This document shows, piece by piece, positions 8,261 to 16,392 of a stretch of DNA of 46,485 nucleotides (position 1 is the stretch's first letter; every line of letters starts with the position of its first letter). The position numbers and the translations under genes are program-made. This stretch comes from CAXBCP01 sp038120765 (GTDB lineage: Bacteria > Pseudomonadota > Alphaproteobacteria > MPNO01 > UBA830). The DNA is taken from assembly GCA_038120765.1 (NCBI GenBank), contig JAYOMI010000022.1:1-46485 (forward strand), read 5' to 3'. The notes beneath the pieces are model-generated. The model searched no databases, had not been told where the DNA came from, and saw only the letters and a program-made list of their open reading frames with translations.

Positions 8261-9100
8261 CTAATCCAGGTCGCTCGCGTCGTGGCGTTCTGGAAGCTGC
8301 AGTTCCTCCGGCCCCATCACCTTGTTGACCCGCCGGCCGCGCCGCACTGCCGGGCGCTCCTGGATCTCCGTCGCCCAGCGCACCACGTTCTTGTATAACG
8401 CGGCCTCGATGAATTCCTCGGCTTCGTACTGGTTGTTGATCACCAGGTTGCCGTACCAGGCATAGGTCGCGATATCGGCAATGTTGTAGTCGTCGCCGCA
8501 CAGGAACTGCCGCTCGGCGAGGTTCCTGTCGAGTACGTCGAGCTGGCGTTTGACCTCCATCGTGAAACGGTCGATGGGATACTGAAACTTCTCCGGCGCA
8601 TATTTGTAGAAATGGCCGAACCCGCCGCCCAGATAGGGTGCGCTGCCCATCTGCCAGAACAGCCAGGACATGCACTCCGCGCGGGCCGACGGCTCTTTCG
8701 GGAGGAAGGCGTCGAATTTCTCGGCGAGATAGAAAAGGATGGCGCCGGATTCGAACACGCGTGTCGGCGGAGATGTGCTGACGTCGAGCATCGCCGGGAT
8801 TTTGGAATTCGGGTTGATTGAGACGAATCCGCTGCCGAACTGGTCGCCGTCCATGATACGGATCAGCCAGGCGTCGTATTCGGCGTCCTTCCTGCCCATG
8901 GCAAGAAGCTCCTCGAACATGATCGTGACCTTGATGCCGTTCGGCGTCGCCAGCGAATAAAGCTGATGCGGATGCTTGCCGACCGGCAGCTCCTTTTCGT
9001 GCGTCGCGCCCGAGATCGGGCGGTTGATACTCGCCCATTGGCCGGCGCCTTCGGAATCCCATTTCCAGACTTTCGGGGGGGTGTATGTCGCGTCGGCCAT
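8261..9100 (-). CDS. yghU: Glutathione S-transferase family protein (YghU-like)
   Basis: The 279-residue protein starts with the extended N-terminus of the YghU/Ure2p-like group (YTPPKVWKWD, then GATHEKELPVGKHPHQLYSLATPNG). A thioredoxin-fold domain contains NPNSKIPAM and FESGAILFYLAEKF, and a helical C-terminal domain contains the WLFWQM, DRNLAERQFLCGDDYNIADIAT and W-Y-G-N segments. YghU-type proteins bind two glutathione molecules per active site and show disulfide reductase activity. The gene is intact and complete, in contrast to the broken genes just downstream in coordinates. GGAAG precedes the ATG. Confidence 0.92.
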   Translation of the reverse strand: MADATYTPPKVWKWDSEGAGQWASINRPISGATHEKELPVGKHPHQLYSLATPNGIKVTIMFEELLAMGRKDAEYDAWLIRIMDGDQFGSGFVSINPNSKIPAMLDVSTSPPTRVFESGAILFYLAEKFDAFLPKEPSARAECMSWLFWQMGSAPYLGGGFGHFYKYAPEKFQYPIDRFTMEVKRQLDVLDRNLAERQFLCGDDYNIADIATYAWYGNLVINNQYEAEEFIEAALYKNVVRWATEIQERPAVRRGRRVNKVMGPEELQLPERHDASDLD

Positions 9101-9258
9101 GTGGTTCTTCCTTCCGAGGGAGTGAGGGTGCGCATCCTGAATTGGTTTCGGACGCTGTTGGCGCGGAGATTAACAAGCGTGGCAGCAGCTAACCAGCCCA
9201 CAGACTTTGCTAGTGACAGATAGGTCTCGTTATCGAAACGCAATACGCAGGCCGTGGT

Positions 9259-9655
9259 TCAGCGCCCGCAGCAGCGCTTGAACTTTTTGCCCGATCCGCA
9301 GGGGCATGGATCGTTTCGCCCGGTTTTGCCTGCGGGCACCGGCGCCCTTGCCGGCGCTATATCGCCATCGACATAGACCCAGAGCCCGTCTTCGCGCCGG
9401 AAGCGGGAGATTTCCCGGTGGATGCGGGTTTCGCCGCCGTCTCTGAAGCGGGCGCTGAAGTCGNNNNNNNNNNCCGGTTGTATCCAGAAGGCCGCCGCCA
9501 GACGTGCCGTTGATTTTAAGCCCGACCCAGATCACGTCGGGAAGGTCGGTGTTTGCGCTGTCGCGATGTTCGGCGGCGAAGGTCCGCGCGATATAGGCAC
9601 CGTCGCCCAGCGTGAAGGCGGTGTAGCGTGACCGCATCAGTGCTTCGGCATCGGT
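9259..9655 (-). pseudogene. YchJ family SEC-C metal-binding protein, N-terminally truncated and gapped
   Basis: The remnant begins with TDAEALMRSRYTAFTLG, the conserved segment about 25 residues into YchJ proteins. It lacks the N-terminal CPCGS zinc motif. After an N-gap the frame resumes DFSARFRDGG, REDGLWVYVDGD and the C-terminal SEC-C motif NDPCPCGSGKKFKRCCGR, ending TGA at 9259-9261. The stop codon of the tetR remnant lies directly upstream in the same frame, so no room remains for a YchJ start. An internal ATG at 9637 could give a shortened product. YchJ function is unknown; SEC-C motifs bind Zn. Confidence 0.75.
9464..9473. other. Assembly gap (10 N) inside the ychJ remnant
   Basis: Ten Ns interrupt the YchJ frame. 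The readable frames on either side are only compatible if the true gap is a multiple of three bases, so the stated length of ten cannot be exact. Confidence 0.95.
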
Positions 9656-10141
9656 CTAGCTTCCTTCTTCCGGGGCGACAAACAAACGGTTCGCCGATGT
9701 TTTGATGCCGGCGATATAGGCCTTCTGCGACCATCCGCAATCCAGCCTCAGGTGTTCCCAGTTGCGGACCGACAGCAGGGTCCAAAGCAGGGCGGTGGCC
9801 TGACCCCGCGTATTGTCAGATGACAGGCGGCCGTCGGCTTTCAGGGCGAGCAATACCCGCGCGATGCCATAGATCTCCGGTATATAGTTCCCCCAAGCCT
9901 CAATATAGGCGTCAAGGCGCTCCGGCCCCGAGGTGGCCGAGCGGCTCGGCGCCAGGCGCGCATCGATGTCTTTTAGCTGGTCTACATACAGGGTTGTCGC
10001 GACCAGCAAGTCGGTTCGGGTGGCGAAATGCAGATACAGCGCCTGGCGGCTGATGCCGGCCCGTTTGGCGATGTCCGCCATCCGCAGCCCGCTTCCGGGA
10101 CCTTCGGCCGTCAGTGCGAGTGTCGGAGGGCTGGTAATACT
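9656..10141 (-). pseudogene. TetR family regulator, 5'-truncated with a probable internal deletion
   Basis: The helix-turn-helix is clear (MADIAKRAGISRQALYLHFATRTDLLVA), preceded in frame by LALTAEGPGSGLR. The usual first ten or so residues and any ATG before this point are lost, and the frame closes at 10142-10144. The ligand-binding part reads YIPEIYGIARVLLAL directly into KADGRLSSDN. Relatives have about 30 residues between these points, so an in-frame internal deletion is likely. The end is LLWTLLSVRNWEHLRLDCGW, then TAG at 9656-9658. An ATG at 10081 could start a shorter protein without helix 1. The upstream edge abuts the dienelactone hydrolase remnant. Confidence 0.72.
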
Positions 10142-10684
10142 TCAGGAAATATTTGGCGTAACGGAGCAGCTAAAATCGGTTGCGCGGTCCCACGCCGCGG
10201 CCGGCTTTGACGCGATAGTACCGGCGCTGTTCGACCGGGTATCGGGCAGCAAGGTGATTCCGTTTGACGAACCTGAAGAGGGGATCGAACTGGCGATGAG
10301 GTTAGATATCGATGCGGCCCGCGATCATATCGATCAGGGTAACGGCGCGTCTGTGCTCGGATTCTGTCTGAGGGCGGTGTCGCGTTGAAAGCGGCGACCA
10401 CGCTGGCCTTCAAATCTGCCGTTTCCTAATACGGTGCCGATTTGCCCGCCTTCCTCGGCGCACCGCCCAAATGCCCGATCCAGTTTCACTTCGGCGAAAC
10501 CGATTTGATGAACACGCCGCCGAAGGTTATCGAAGCCGTGCAGACGGCTATCCCCGAAGCCGAGACTCATATCTATCCCGCTGGACATGCATTCGCGAAC
10601 GATGCGCGCCAGACATATGTCGAGGAAGCCGCCGTCCCCGCACGCGACCGATCGCTTGCCTTCCTGAACCGCCAACACGCCTAG
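10122..10684 (+). pseudogene. Dienelactone hydrolase remnant: 5' end missing, frameshift and ochre stop
   Basis: Homology starts abruptly at GLVILQEIFGV, about 25-30 residues into a DLH protein, and reads to the nucleophile elbow VLGFCL at about 10370. There the frame shifts: GGVALKAATTLAFKSAVS continues in another frame, meets TAA at 10427-10429, and resumes YGADLPAFLGAPPKCPIQFHFGETD...YPAGHAF to TAG at 10682-10684. The Cys, Asp and His of the triad are all still recognisable, spread over two frames. This is a different copy from the intact DLH at 6056-6775. It was once divergent from the tetR gene and shares its broken edge. Confidence 0.82.
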
Positions 10685-10741
10685 ACGCCGCCTTGATGCT
10701 GCGTCACAGTGGGCGACCCACTCTGGCCAGAGGAGAGAGCG

Positions 10742-11347
10742 ATGCCGAGAGGCGTGATAGATACTGACGGTCTGATGACGCCGGACGTCCGGGCATTGCG
10801 GGACACCGAAACCCCGAAGGGCCTTCCTTTCAATATTGCGAAGATCGGCCATGTGGTGCTGATGGTGCAGGACCTTGAAAAGTCGGTCGATTTTTATACG
10901 CGGGTGCTCGGCTTCCGGGTGTCGGATGTCTATCCGGCAACGATGGTTCCCGGGCGGATGGTGTTCATGCGTTGCGCGAACGATCACCACGGCGTAGCGC
11001 TGGTTGGCGGCGCGAAGGCGCCCGGCAACAGCAAGGAGCTGAACCATATGGCCTTCGAGGTCGTGACGCTGGACGAGGTGTTCCGCGCGCGCGACCATCT
11101 GGAGGCCGAGGGCGTGAAGATTACGTATGCCGGACGTCGTCGTGCCGGCTGCCAGATCGCGGTGGAGTTTCTCGATCCGGATAACCATGTGCTCGAAATA
11201 TACTGGGGCATCGACCAGGTCGGCAGCGACGGGCATATCCGCCCGCCAGAAGAGTGGTGCGAGGAAATGACGCTTGAAAGGGCCGTCGATAATGCCCCCC
11301 CGGGTCAGGATACGACACTTGCCGATCCGTCGCTGCGGCGGGACTAG
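10742..11347 (+). CDS. VOC superfamily protein (glyoxalase/extradiol dioxygenase fold)
   Basis: The intact 201-residue protein keeps the metal triad of the fold: H37 (IGHVVLMV), H102 (ELNHMAFEV) and E152 (HVLEIYWG). DLEKSVDFYTRVLGF is the usual betaalphabetabetabeta start. The family includes ring-cleaving extradiol dioxygenases and glyoxalases. The surrounding remnants (DLH, CoA ligase, OYE, TetR) make a former aromatic-catabolism locus plausible, but the substrate is unknown. ATG at 10742 is chosen over an in-frame ATG at 10709 because AGAGGAGAG lies just before it. It ends in TAG. Confidence 0.85.
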   Translation: MPRGVIDTDGLMTPDVRALRDTETPKGLPFNIAKIGHVVLMVQDLEKSVDFYTRVLGFRVSDVYPATMVPGRMVFMRCANDHHGVALVGGAKAPGNSKELNHMAFEVVTLDEVFRARDHLEAEGVKITYAGRRRAGCQIAVEFLDPDNHVLEIYWGIDQVGSDGHIRPPEEWCEEMTLERAVDNAPPGQDTTLADPSLRRD

Positions 11348-11365
11348 GCCGCGCTTTCCGGGTTT

Positions 11366-11587
11366 TTATTCAGCGCCCGCCCGATGGCTTGACGGGGCGG
11401 CTACCCTGCGAACGTCTTCGGCTTCCGCTTTTTCGCACTGAGCGAGCCGCATCGCTCGTTCCTTGGCTGCATCGTACTGGATCGGCCAGCGCTGCGCCGT
11501 ATGGCTGTACCAGGCGGACGCCTCGAGCGTGAAATGGGGGTTCGTCAGATGGGAGCGGGCAAGCGCCACGAGGTCCGCGCGCCCGGC
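11366..11587 (-). pseudogene. C-terminal remnant of an OYE-type NADH:flavin oxidoreductase
   Basis: About 70 residues remain, beginning GRADLVALARSHLTNPHFTLEASAWY and continuing QRWPIQYDAAKER. This matches the end of the TIM-barrel old-yellow-enzyme family, where GRADLVALARPHLADPHFTLHAA and WPxQY occur. The upstream frame stops at a TAA about four codons before the homology, so everything N-terminal (at least 300 residues, including the FMN site) is absent. The broken edge coincides with the broken edge of the oppositely oriented CoA-ligase remnant at 11588. An internal GTG at 11569 gives an open frame but no functional domain. Confidence 0.68.
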
Positions 11588-11890
11588 TTTTTAAAGATCC
11601 GCGGCGTGAACATCAACCATGCGGAGTTCGAGGATTTCGTTTTTTCGATTCCCCCCGTCAACGATTTCCAGGCGGTGCTGGTAACGGACGACAACGATCT
11701 AGAAACGCTCAACGTCCGGATCGAGGTCCGGCGGGGCGAAGACGCCGACGCCATCGCCGCCGATATGGCGGAACGGATCAAGATAGTCTTCGAGATGTCG
11801 GCGCGTATCGATGTGCTGGAGATCGGCACGCTCGCCCGATTGTTCGAATCGTCCATAAAGGCGCCGCGCTTCGTTGATGAGCGGAAATAG
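11588..11890 (+). pseudogene. C-terminal remnant of a phenylacetate-CoA ligase-like AMP-dependent enzyme
   Basis: The homology begins FLKIRGVNINHAEFEDFVF, the start of the C-terminal lid domain of PaaK-type ligases (LKIRGVNVxPxxIE in intact enzymes). It ends LEIGTLARLFESSIKAPRFVDERK, corresponding to the family's PGTLPR...KA-R-DER tail, then TAG. The whole N-terminal adenylation domain is missing, so it cannot activate acids. A spurious open frame extends back to 11501 through the antisense of the OYE remnant. Confidence 0.72.
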
Positions 11891-11983
11891 TTTGGCCGCT
11901 GAATTCTGCGGATGACAGCTTCATTTCCCCACCGAGCGAAAATACTTTAAGCTACAGGTCAGCTACAGGAGTACCTGATCATC

Positions 11984-13006
11984 ATGACCGGTGTAGATCG
12001 CGCGAACGGCCATAAACCGGCCGGATTATCACCTTTGTTCCACCCGGCGCTGGCCGATGCGCCGCGCCCCGAGCAGGGAAAACTCAACTACGACCTCAAC
12101 CGGGCGTTGTCCGCCGTGGTCCCGCTGCAGGCGCGCGCGTCGGAGGATGCGTTTTCAGCCTCTTATCTCGGCACCGAACGCGAGGGAAATGCGGTCCTGA
12201 TCTCGGATGACGGTCTGCTGCTGACCATTGGCTATCTCATCAATGAATGCGATCTGATTACGGTGGGAACCCGCATCGGCGGCGTCGCCGAGGCCCATAT
12301 GATCGCCTATGACTATGAAACCGGCCTCGGCCTGATCCGCACCACGGCCGACCTCGGCGTGACGCCGCTCGAACTCGGCCATTCTTCGTCCGTGCGGGAA
12401 GGCGATACGCTGACAGTCGGAGCGCATGGCGGCAAGGCGCAGGCCATCGCCGCCCGGATCTCGTCGGTGCGCGAATTCGCCGGTTACTGGGAATACCTTA
12501 TTTCGGGCGCGATCTTCACGGAACCGCCCCATCCCATATGGTCCGGCGCGGCTTTGCTGGATCATGACGGCAAGCTGGTCGGGATCGGTTCCCTCTTCGT
12601 GCAGGATGCCGAGGAAGAGAATGCCGACAAGCAGCCCGGCAACATGTTTGTGCCCGTCGATCTGCTGAAACCGATTTTCGAGCAGCTCATCGAAAAAGGG
12701 CGCACGGACCATCCGCCCCGTCCGTGGCTTGGCATCTATACGGTCGAAACCATGGGCTATCTGCTGATCACGTCGGTATCCGAACGGGGTCCTGCCGTGG
12801 CAGCAGGGGTAGAGCCGGGTGACGTCGTGCTTGCCGTCAATGGCGAAGAGGTAAAAAACCTGCCAACCCTGTACCGCAAGCTCTGGGGATCGGGCGAAGC
12901 AGGTGTGCCGGTGGACCTTGCCTTATTGCGTGATCAGCGAATGATCGAGGTCTCGGTCATGACGGTGGACCGTGCGCGCATCATGCGGCGGCCAAACACG
13001 CATTAG
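11984..13006 (+). CDS. HtrA/DegP-like (S1C) trypsin-fold protein with PDZ domain, catalytic triad degenerate
   Basis: The 340-residue protein has a chymotrypsin-like domain (about 40-230) and one PDZ domain (about 245-330, PRPWLGI...ERGPAVAAGVEPGDVVLAVNGEEV). The positions of the triad are changed. The TNAHVV motif reads TIGYLIN (His replaced by Tyr84), and the TDLAL motif reads TGLGL (Asp replaced by Gly114). Only the Ser (S187 in IWSGAAL) remains, without the usual GNSGGP oxyanion loop. It probably binds rather than cuts. No signal peptide is evident, which is unusual for HtrA proteins. The frame is intact and ends in TAG. The formate/nitrite-type channel gene follows. Confidence 0.82.
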   Translation: MTGVDRANGHKPAGLSPLFHPALADAPRPEQGKLNYDLNRALSAVVPLQARASEDAFSASYLGTEREGNAVLISDDGLLLTIGYLINECDLITVGTRIGGVAEAHMIAYDYETGLGLIRTTADLGVTPLELGHSSSVREGDTLTVGAHGGKAQAIAARISSVREFAGYWEYLISGAIFTEPPHPIWSGAALLDHDGKLVGIGSLFVQDAEEENADKQPGNMFVPVDLLKPIFEQLIEKGRTDHPPRPWLGIYTVETMGYLLITSVSERGPAVAAGVEPGDVVLAVNGEEVKNLPTLYRKLWGSGEAGVPVDLALLRDQRMIEVSVMTVDRARIMRRPNTH

Positions 13007-13086
13007 AATGGGTTGATCATTCCGACGACTGTCGCGGGCGGCTAAAAGCCGGAGACTGCGGCGGCGGGTATGGTCTTTTGCGAGTT

Positions 13087-13203
13087 GTGGCGAAAGAAAG
13101 TTCCGATAAAACCGACAGCGCTGCGCCCGAGATTGAGTTCGACGGCGAGAATGCGCCGCGCCTGACCGAGGACGAAAAGCTCGAGGTCGAGGAGCTGAAG
13201 TAG
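13087..13203 (+). pseudogene. Amber-terminated N-terminal leader of the formate/nitrite transporter gene
   Basis: From GTG 13087 an acidic 38-codon stretch (DGENAPRLTEDEKLEVEELK) runs in the same frame as the channel gene and looks like the cytosolic N-terminal extension of YfdC-like members. It ends at TAG 13201-13203, seven bases before the GTG used by the downstream part. The amber codon lies in a perfect hairpin, GGAGCT-gaagt-AGCTCC (13191-13207). The downstream residues VPVVYEFIREEGVEELKRP continue the extension, so this was one gene. Confidence 0.6.
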
Positions 13204-13209
13204 CTCCGC

Positions 13210-14196
13210 GTGCCTGTGGTCTATGAATTCATTCGTGAAGAGGGGGTCGAGGAACTCAAACGGCCCGTTCCGTCGCTCTGGTGGTCGGGTCTTGCAGGCG
13301 GTATCGCGATTTCGGTTAGCGTCCTGGCAGAAGGCCTGCTCCATCGCTATCTGCCGAACATCCCGTGGCGTCCGCTGGTCGAGAATTTCGGCTATTGCGT
13401 CGGTTTCCAGATCGTCATCCTCGGCCGTCTCCAGCTTTTTAAGGGGAATACGATCACGGTTATTTTTCCCCTGCTGACGGATTTCGGCAGATCGAACCTC
13501 TATTTCACGATGCATCTCTGGTGCGTGGTGTTATTCGCAAACATGTCCGGCACCTTTGCCGTGGCGCTGCTGACACTGTATGGCGGGATTATCGAGCCGG
13601 AATCGGTGTCTGCGATGCTAAGTGTTTTGCATCACCTTATGGAATACAGCGCGTCCCAGGCGCTGCTCTACGGCATTCCGGCCGGTTTTCTGGTCGCCGC
13701 CATCGTCTGGATCATGCCAAGCGCCGAATATGCGGGGTTCTGGGTGATTGTTATCGTCACCTACGTTATCGCTCTCGGCAGATTTACCCATGTTGTGGCG
13801 GGGTCCAACGAAGTGTTCCTGCTGATCCTGAATGGCGATATCACCGTTCAGACAGGTCTCTTCGGGCTCCTGTTGCCGACACTGCTCGGCAATATTATCG
13901 GCGGCACCGGCCTGTTCGCCATGCTCGCGCATCGTCAGGTCCGCGAAGAAATCTTAGCACCGATCCAGTCATCCGTTTCAGCGTGCAGGTGTCCGTCAGT
14001 TCAAGTTGGGCTGCAGTCCCGGTCGCGCCGTCTTTCGACCGGGCGCGCGGAAATAAATGATGACCAGGCGGCTGTCTTTCGCCGCCGCAATCCCGTGTTC
14101 CACTCCCATCGGCGCAAAGACCAGACTTGTCGGTTCCACGTCATGCACTTCACCGCCTACGGTGATCGTGCCGCGACCCTCGATCACGTAGAATGA
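13210..14196 (+). CDS. Formate/nitrite transporter family channel (YfdC-like), N-terminus cut by amber, C-terminal frame run-on
   Basis: The membrane part is complete: six hydrophobic segments with FNT signatures such as WWSGLAGGIAIS, LGRLQLFKGNTIT near the first re-entrant loop, and LLPTLLGNIIGGTG in the last helix. FNT proteins form pentameric channels for small monovalent anions. Translation could start at GTG 13210 after the amber at 13201, with GAGGAG at 13189-13194 as a distant ribosome site. Homology ends near VREE (about 13950). The remaining 80 codons run antisense over the cupin gene and look like a run-on from a lost stop. Whether it is still functional is uncertain. Confidence 0.72.
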   Translation: MPVVYEFIREEGVEELKRPVPSLWWSGLAGGIAISVSVLAEGLLHRYLPNIPWRPLVENFGYCVGFQIVILGRLQLFKGNTITVIFPLLTDFGRSNLYFTMHLWCVVLFANMSGTFAVALLTLYGGIIEPESVSAMLSVLHHLMEYSASQALLYGIPAGFLVAAIVWIMPSAEYAGFWVIVIVTYVIALGRFTHVVAGSNEVFLLILNGDITVQTGLFGLLLPTLLGNIIGGTGLFAMLAHRQVREEILAPIQSSVSACRCPSVQVGLQSRSRRLSTGRAEINDDQAAVFRRRNPVFHSHRRKDQTCRFHVMHFTAYGDRAATLDHVE

Positions 14197-14376
14197 CTCG
14201 TCGTCAGTGTTGTGATGATGCAATACCGTGCCCTGGCCAGGCTCATAGCACAGCAAGTCGCTGACCATCCGCTCAGTGTACAGTATCTTTTTCTTGATCC
14301 GGCGACCCGTATCGAATTCGATATGGTCGCCAACAACCAGGGAATTCAGCCCTGTCTCTTCCGTCTTGCCTGTCAT
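13996..14376 (-). CDS. Cupin domain protein
   Basis: The 126-residue single-cupin protein has both metal-binding motifs: LHHHNTDDESFYVIEGRG (motif 1, two His and a Glu) and FAPMGVEHGI (motif 2, His). The long basic N-terminal section (RRIKKKILYTERM) precedes the barrel. Such small cupins can be isomerases, dioxygenases or ligand-binding proteins. No specific role is assigned. Its 3' end overlaps the run-on tail of the FNT frame on the opposite strand. Confidence 0.83.
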   Translation of the reverse strand: MTGKTEETGLNSLVVGDHIEFDTGRRIKKKILYTERMVSDLLCYEPGQGTVLHHHNTDDESFYVIEGRGTITVGGEVHDVEPTSLVFAPMGVEHGIAAAKDSRLVIIYFRAPGRKTARPGLQPNLN

Positions 14377-14468
14377 CAGGTGTTGTCCCTTCGCTTGGAG
14401 CGGGTGTCACGCACGCTGGATCAGCATTATTCATACGCAGGGCAGGCTGGCGTGAAAAGCCCTGATGC

Positions 14469-15236
14469 TTACAGCCCTTCTACCGCCATCCAGATCAGGC
14501 GAATCGCCATCAGGGTCAGCATCGTCTGGATGGCGATGCGGAAAACCCGTTCCGGGATCAGGTCGAGCGCGTATTTGCCGCCCCAGGTGCCGATGAACGA
14601 GGTCGCGATCATCGCAGCGATTAACGGAACGTAGCTGCCGAAACTGACGCCGAGCAGAACGAACGCTACCAGCTTTGCGATGTGCACGATGCTCATCAGC
14701 GTGCCCAGGGTGGCGATGTGATTACGCCGGTCCGGCGCGATGGCGGCGGTGAACGCGGCGAGTAGCGTACCCGTCGCGCTGATGAAGATGCCAAGGAAGG
14801 TCACCAGGAACCCGAGGAAGGCGAACCGTCCGCGCTCCGGCCCGAATTGCGCCAGCTTCGGCACCCAGGCAAGCACGAGGATGCTGACGCCGAGGGCCAG
14901 CAGCAGCAGGTTTTCCGGGAGGCTGACGAATATCCGGCCGCCAATGGCCGCGCCGATAACGGTGCCGATGGTAAAGGGCAGAACCGTATCGCGCATCAGG
15001 TAGCGCCAGCGTGAAATCGCCATGCTGCCGGCAGCGCCAAGCTGAACCACGGTATGGATCGGTATCAGCAGCGCGGGGGGAAATACGAAGGCCATGACAG
15101 CGATCAGCAGCAGACCGCCCGCCGTGCCGACGATGGCGGCAATAAAAGCTGTCGTCGCCGCCGCGAGCGAGAGGCCGGCAAACACCCAGGCATCAATGCC
15201 GACCATGCCGAGAAAGTTACCGTTCGCGATATCCAT
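14469..15236 (-). CDS. TSUP (TauE/SafE/DUF81) family permease
   Basis: From ATG 15236 the protein is 255 residues with about eight hydrophobic segments. TSUP features are AAIVGTAGGLLLIAVMAFVFPPALLIPIHTVVQLGA in the first half and the mirrored FLGIFISATGTLLAAFTAAI in the second. The family exports or imports sulfite, sulfoacetate, taurine-derived or related organosulfur anions across the inner membrane. The frame is open back to 15326, but that extension is Pro/Ser/Arg-rich and unlike the family, so the inner ATG is preferred. It is co-directional with the cupin gene, 92 bp away. The substrate is unknown. Confidence 0.82.
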   Translation of the reverse strand: MDIANGNFLGMVGIDAWVFAGLSLAAATTAFIAAIVGTAGGLLLIAVMAFVFPPALLIPIHTVVQLGAAGSMAISRWRYLMRDTVLPFTIGTVIGAAIGGRIFVSLPENLLLLALGVSILVLAWVPKLAQFGPERGRFAFLGFLVTFLGIFISATGTLLAAFTAAIAPDRRNHIATLGTLMSIVHIAKLVAFVLLGVSFGSYVPLIAAMIATSFIGTWGGKYALDLIPERVFRIAIQTMLTLMAIRLIWMAVEGL

Positions 15237-15438
15237 GGGGTCAGCGGGGCCGAGGGACGGCGAGACGCCGAATGAAGTTCTGGAGCATGAAGGCCGTTTG
15301 GTTGGGCGAAAGTGCCGTTGGGTCATGAACCGACGGCGGGGAGCGCGAAGTCTATTATCTGACCGGCGGCAAGTCCATCTCTCCCGACGCTGCAGCCGGC
15401 GGGGAGGGGGGTCTCCGCCGGCACAAAACCCGGCACAG

Positions 15439-15476
15439 AAAAAGGCGGCCCACCCTGACCGGGTGAAGCCGCCTTT
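15439..15476 (-). terminator. Rho-independent terminator of the PEP-CTERM gene
   Basis: The arms AAAGGCGGC (15441-15449) and GCCGCCTTT (15468-15476) pair perfectly, with an inner CACCC/GGGTG stem. On the minus strand the hairpin is followed by a short T-run. It lies 20 bp after the PEP-CTERM stop codon. Confidence 0.82.
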
Positions 15477-15495
15477 CGCCGAATTCGGAACCCTG

Positions 15496-16392
15496 TTAAG
15501 AGCGCTTCAGGCGCCGGGCACGCATTGCGCCGATCATGCCGACACCGACCAGCCAGACCAGCGCGCTGCCGGGTTCGGGGACTTCGGTCGTGGTGATCGG
15601 CACGCTGACATTGATCAATGCCGTAACGATATCGTTGCCGCAGGCCGGGCTCCAGTGGATGCCGATGGAACCGTTGCCGTCGTCGTCGAGCAGGTTGGTG
15701 AGGTCGAGGGCAAGTTTGATCACGGAATGCTGGTTGGTCTGGGTGTTGCGGTTGTATGCGAAATCGGCGTCGCCGATCTTGGTGCTTGCAACGTTAATGT
15801 CCATCTGCACGGGCGATGCCGGTGCAATAGGGTCCTGGATCCAGTTGGCGTTCGCCCAGATCGAGCCCGCCGTCTGGGCGGCATCGGTGCTCGCGAGGCT
15901 CAGCGTATGGCCGGTGCTGTTCACGTTATACGTGGACCCCGCATCGCCTTCGGTAATCAGGCCGCCCGCACTGCCACCGATACCGCCACCGACTTCGATG
16001 CCGACGATGCCGACCGGTGTCGTCATGTAGATGTCGCCCGGCGAATAATTCGAAAGACCGTTATCCGGACGCTGGCCGCTGACGATGGCGATATACATCA
16101 TGTTGCCCTGAACGGCGACGCCCATGTATTCGGCATCGTAGTTCTGGCCGCCGTAATTCGGGCCGACGTAGCCGCCGGCGCCAGCCGAATCGTTCTGGTC
16201 TTCGATAAAGCTGCTCACAAGCCCGATCGTCGGACTGGGGGACGAGAAGTTGGAATTGTTGCCGTCCGCAACGGTTATTCCCCAATCGGACAGATCACCG
16301 TCAATCGTGATCGCGGAGGCCGAGGCGGCCGACAAGGCGACGCCAAGGCCGAGGGTGGTGGCGAAAACGAGAGGTTTCAACGAATAACGCAT
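15496..16392 (-). CDS. PEP-CTERM sorting-domain secreted protein
   Basis: This 298-residue protein has an N-terminal signal peptide (about 1-28, ending SAASASA) and a C-terminal PEP-CTERM tripartite signal at 271-298: VPEPG, a hydrophobic helix and a basic RARRLKRS tail. By family knowledge such proteins are cleaved by an exosortase (EpsH/XrtA type) and delivered to the cell surface or extracellular polysaccharide. The body starts ITIDGDLSDWG, a motif of carbohydrate-binding-like (CBM9-type) domains, and is Gly/Asn-rich. AGGAG lies upstream of the start. It is preceded by a sigma-54 promoter (16479-16495) and followed by a terminator, so it is monocistronic. No exosortase gene is in the window. 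Confidence 0.88.
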   Translation of the reverse strand: MRYSLKPLVFATTLGLGVALSAASASAITIDGDLSDWGITVADGNNSNFSSPSPTIGLVSSFIEDQNDSAGAGGYVGPNYGGQNYDAEYMGVAVQGNMMYIAIVSGQRPDNGLSNYSPGDIYMTTPVGIVGIEVGGGIGGSAGGLITEGDAGSTYNVNSTGHTLSLASTDAAQTAGSIWANANWIQDPIAPASPVQMDINVASTKIGDADFAYNRNTQTNQHSVIKLALDLTNLLDDDGNGSIGIHWSPACGNDIVTALINVSVPITTTEVPEPGSALVWLVGVGMIGAMRARRLKRS

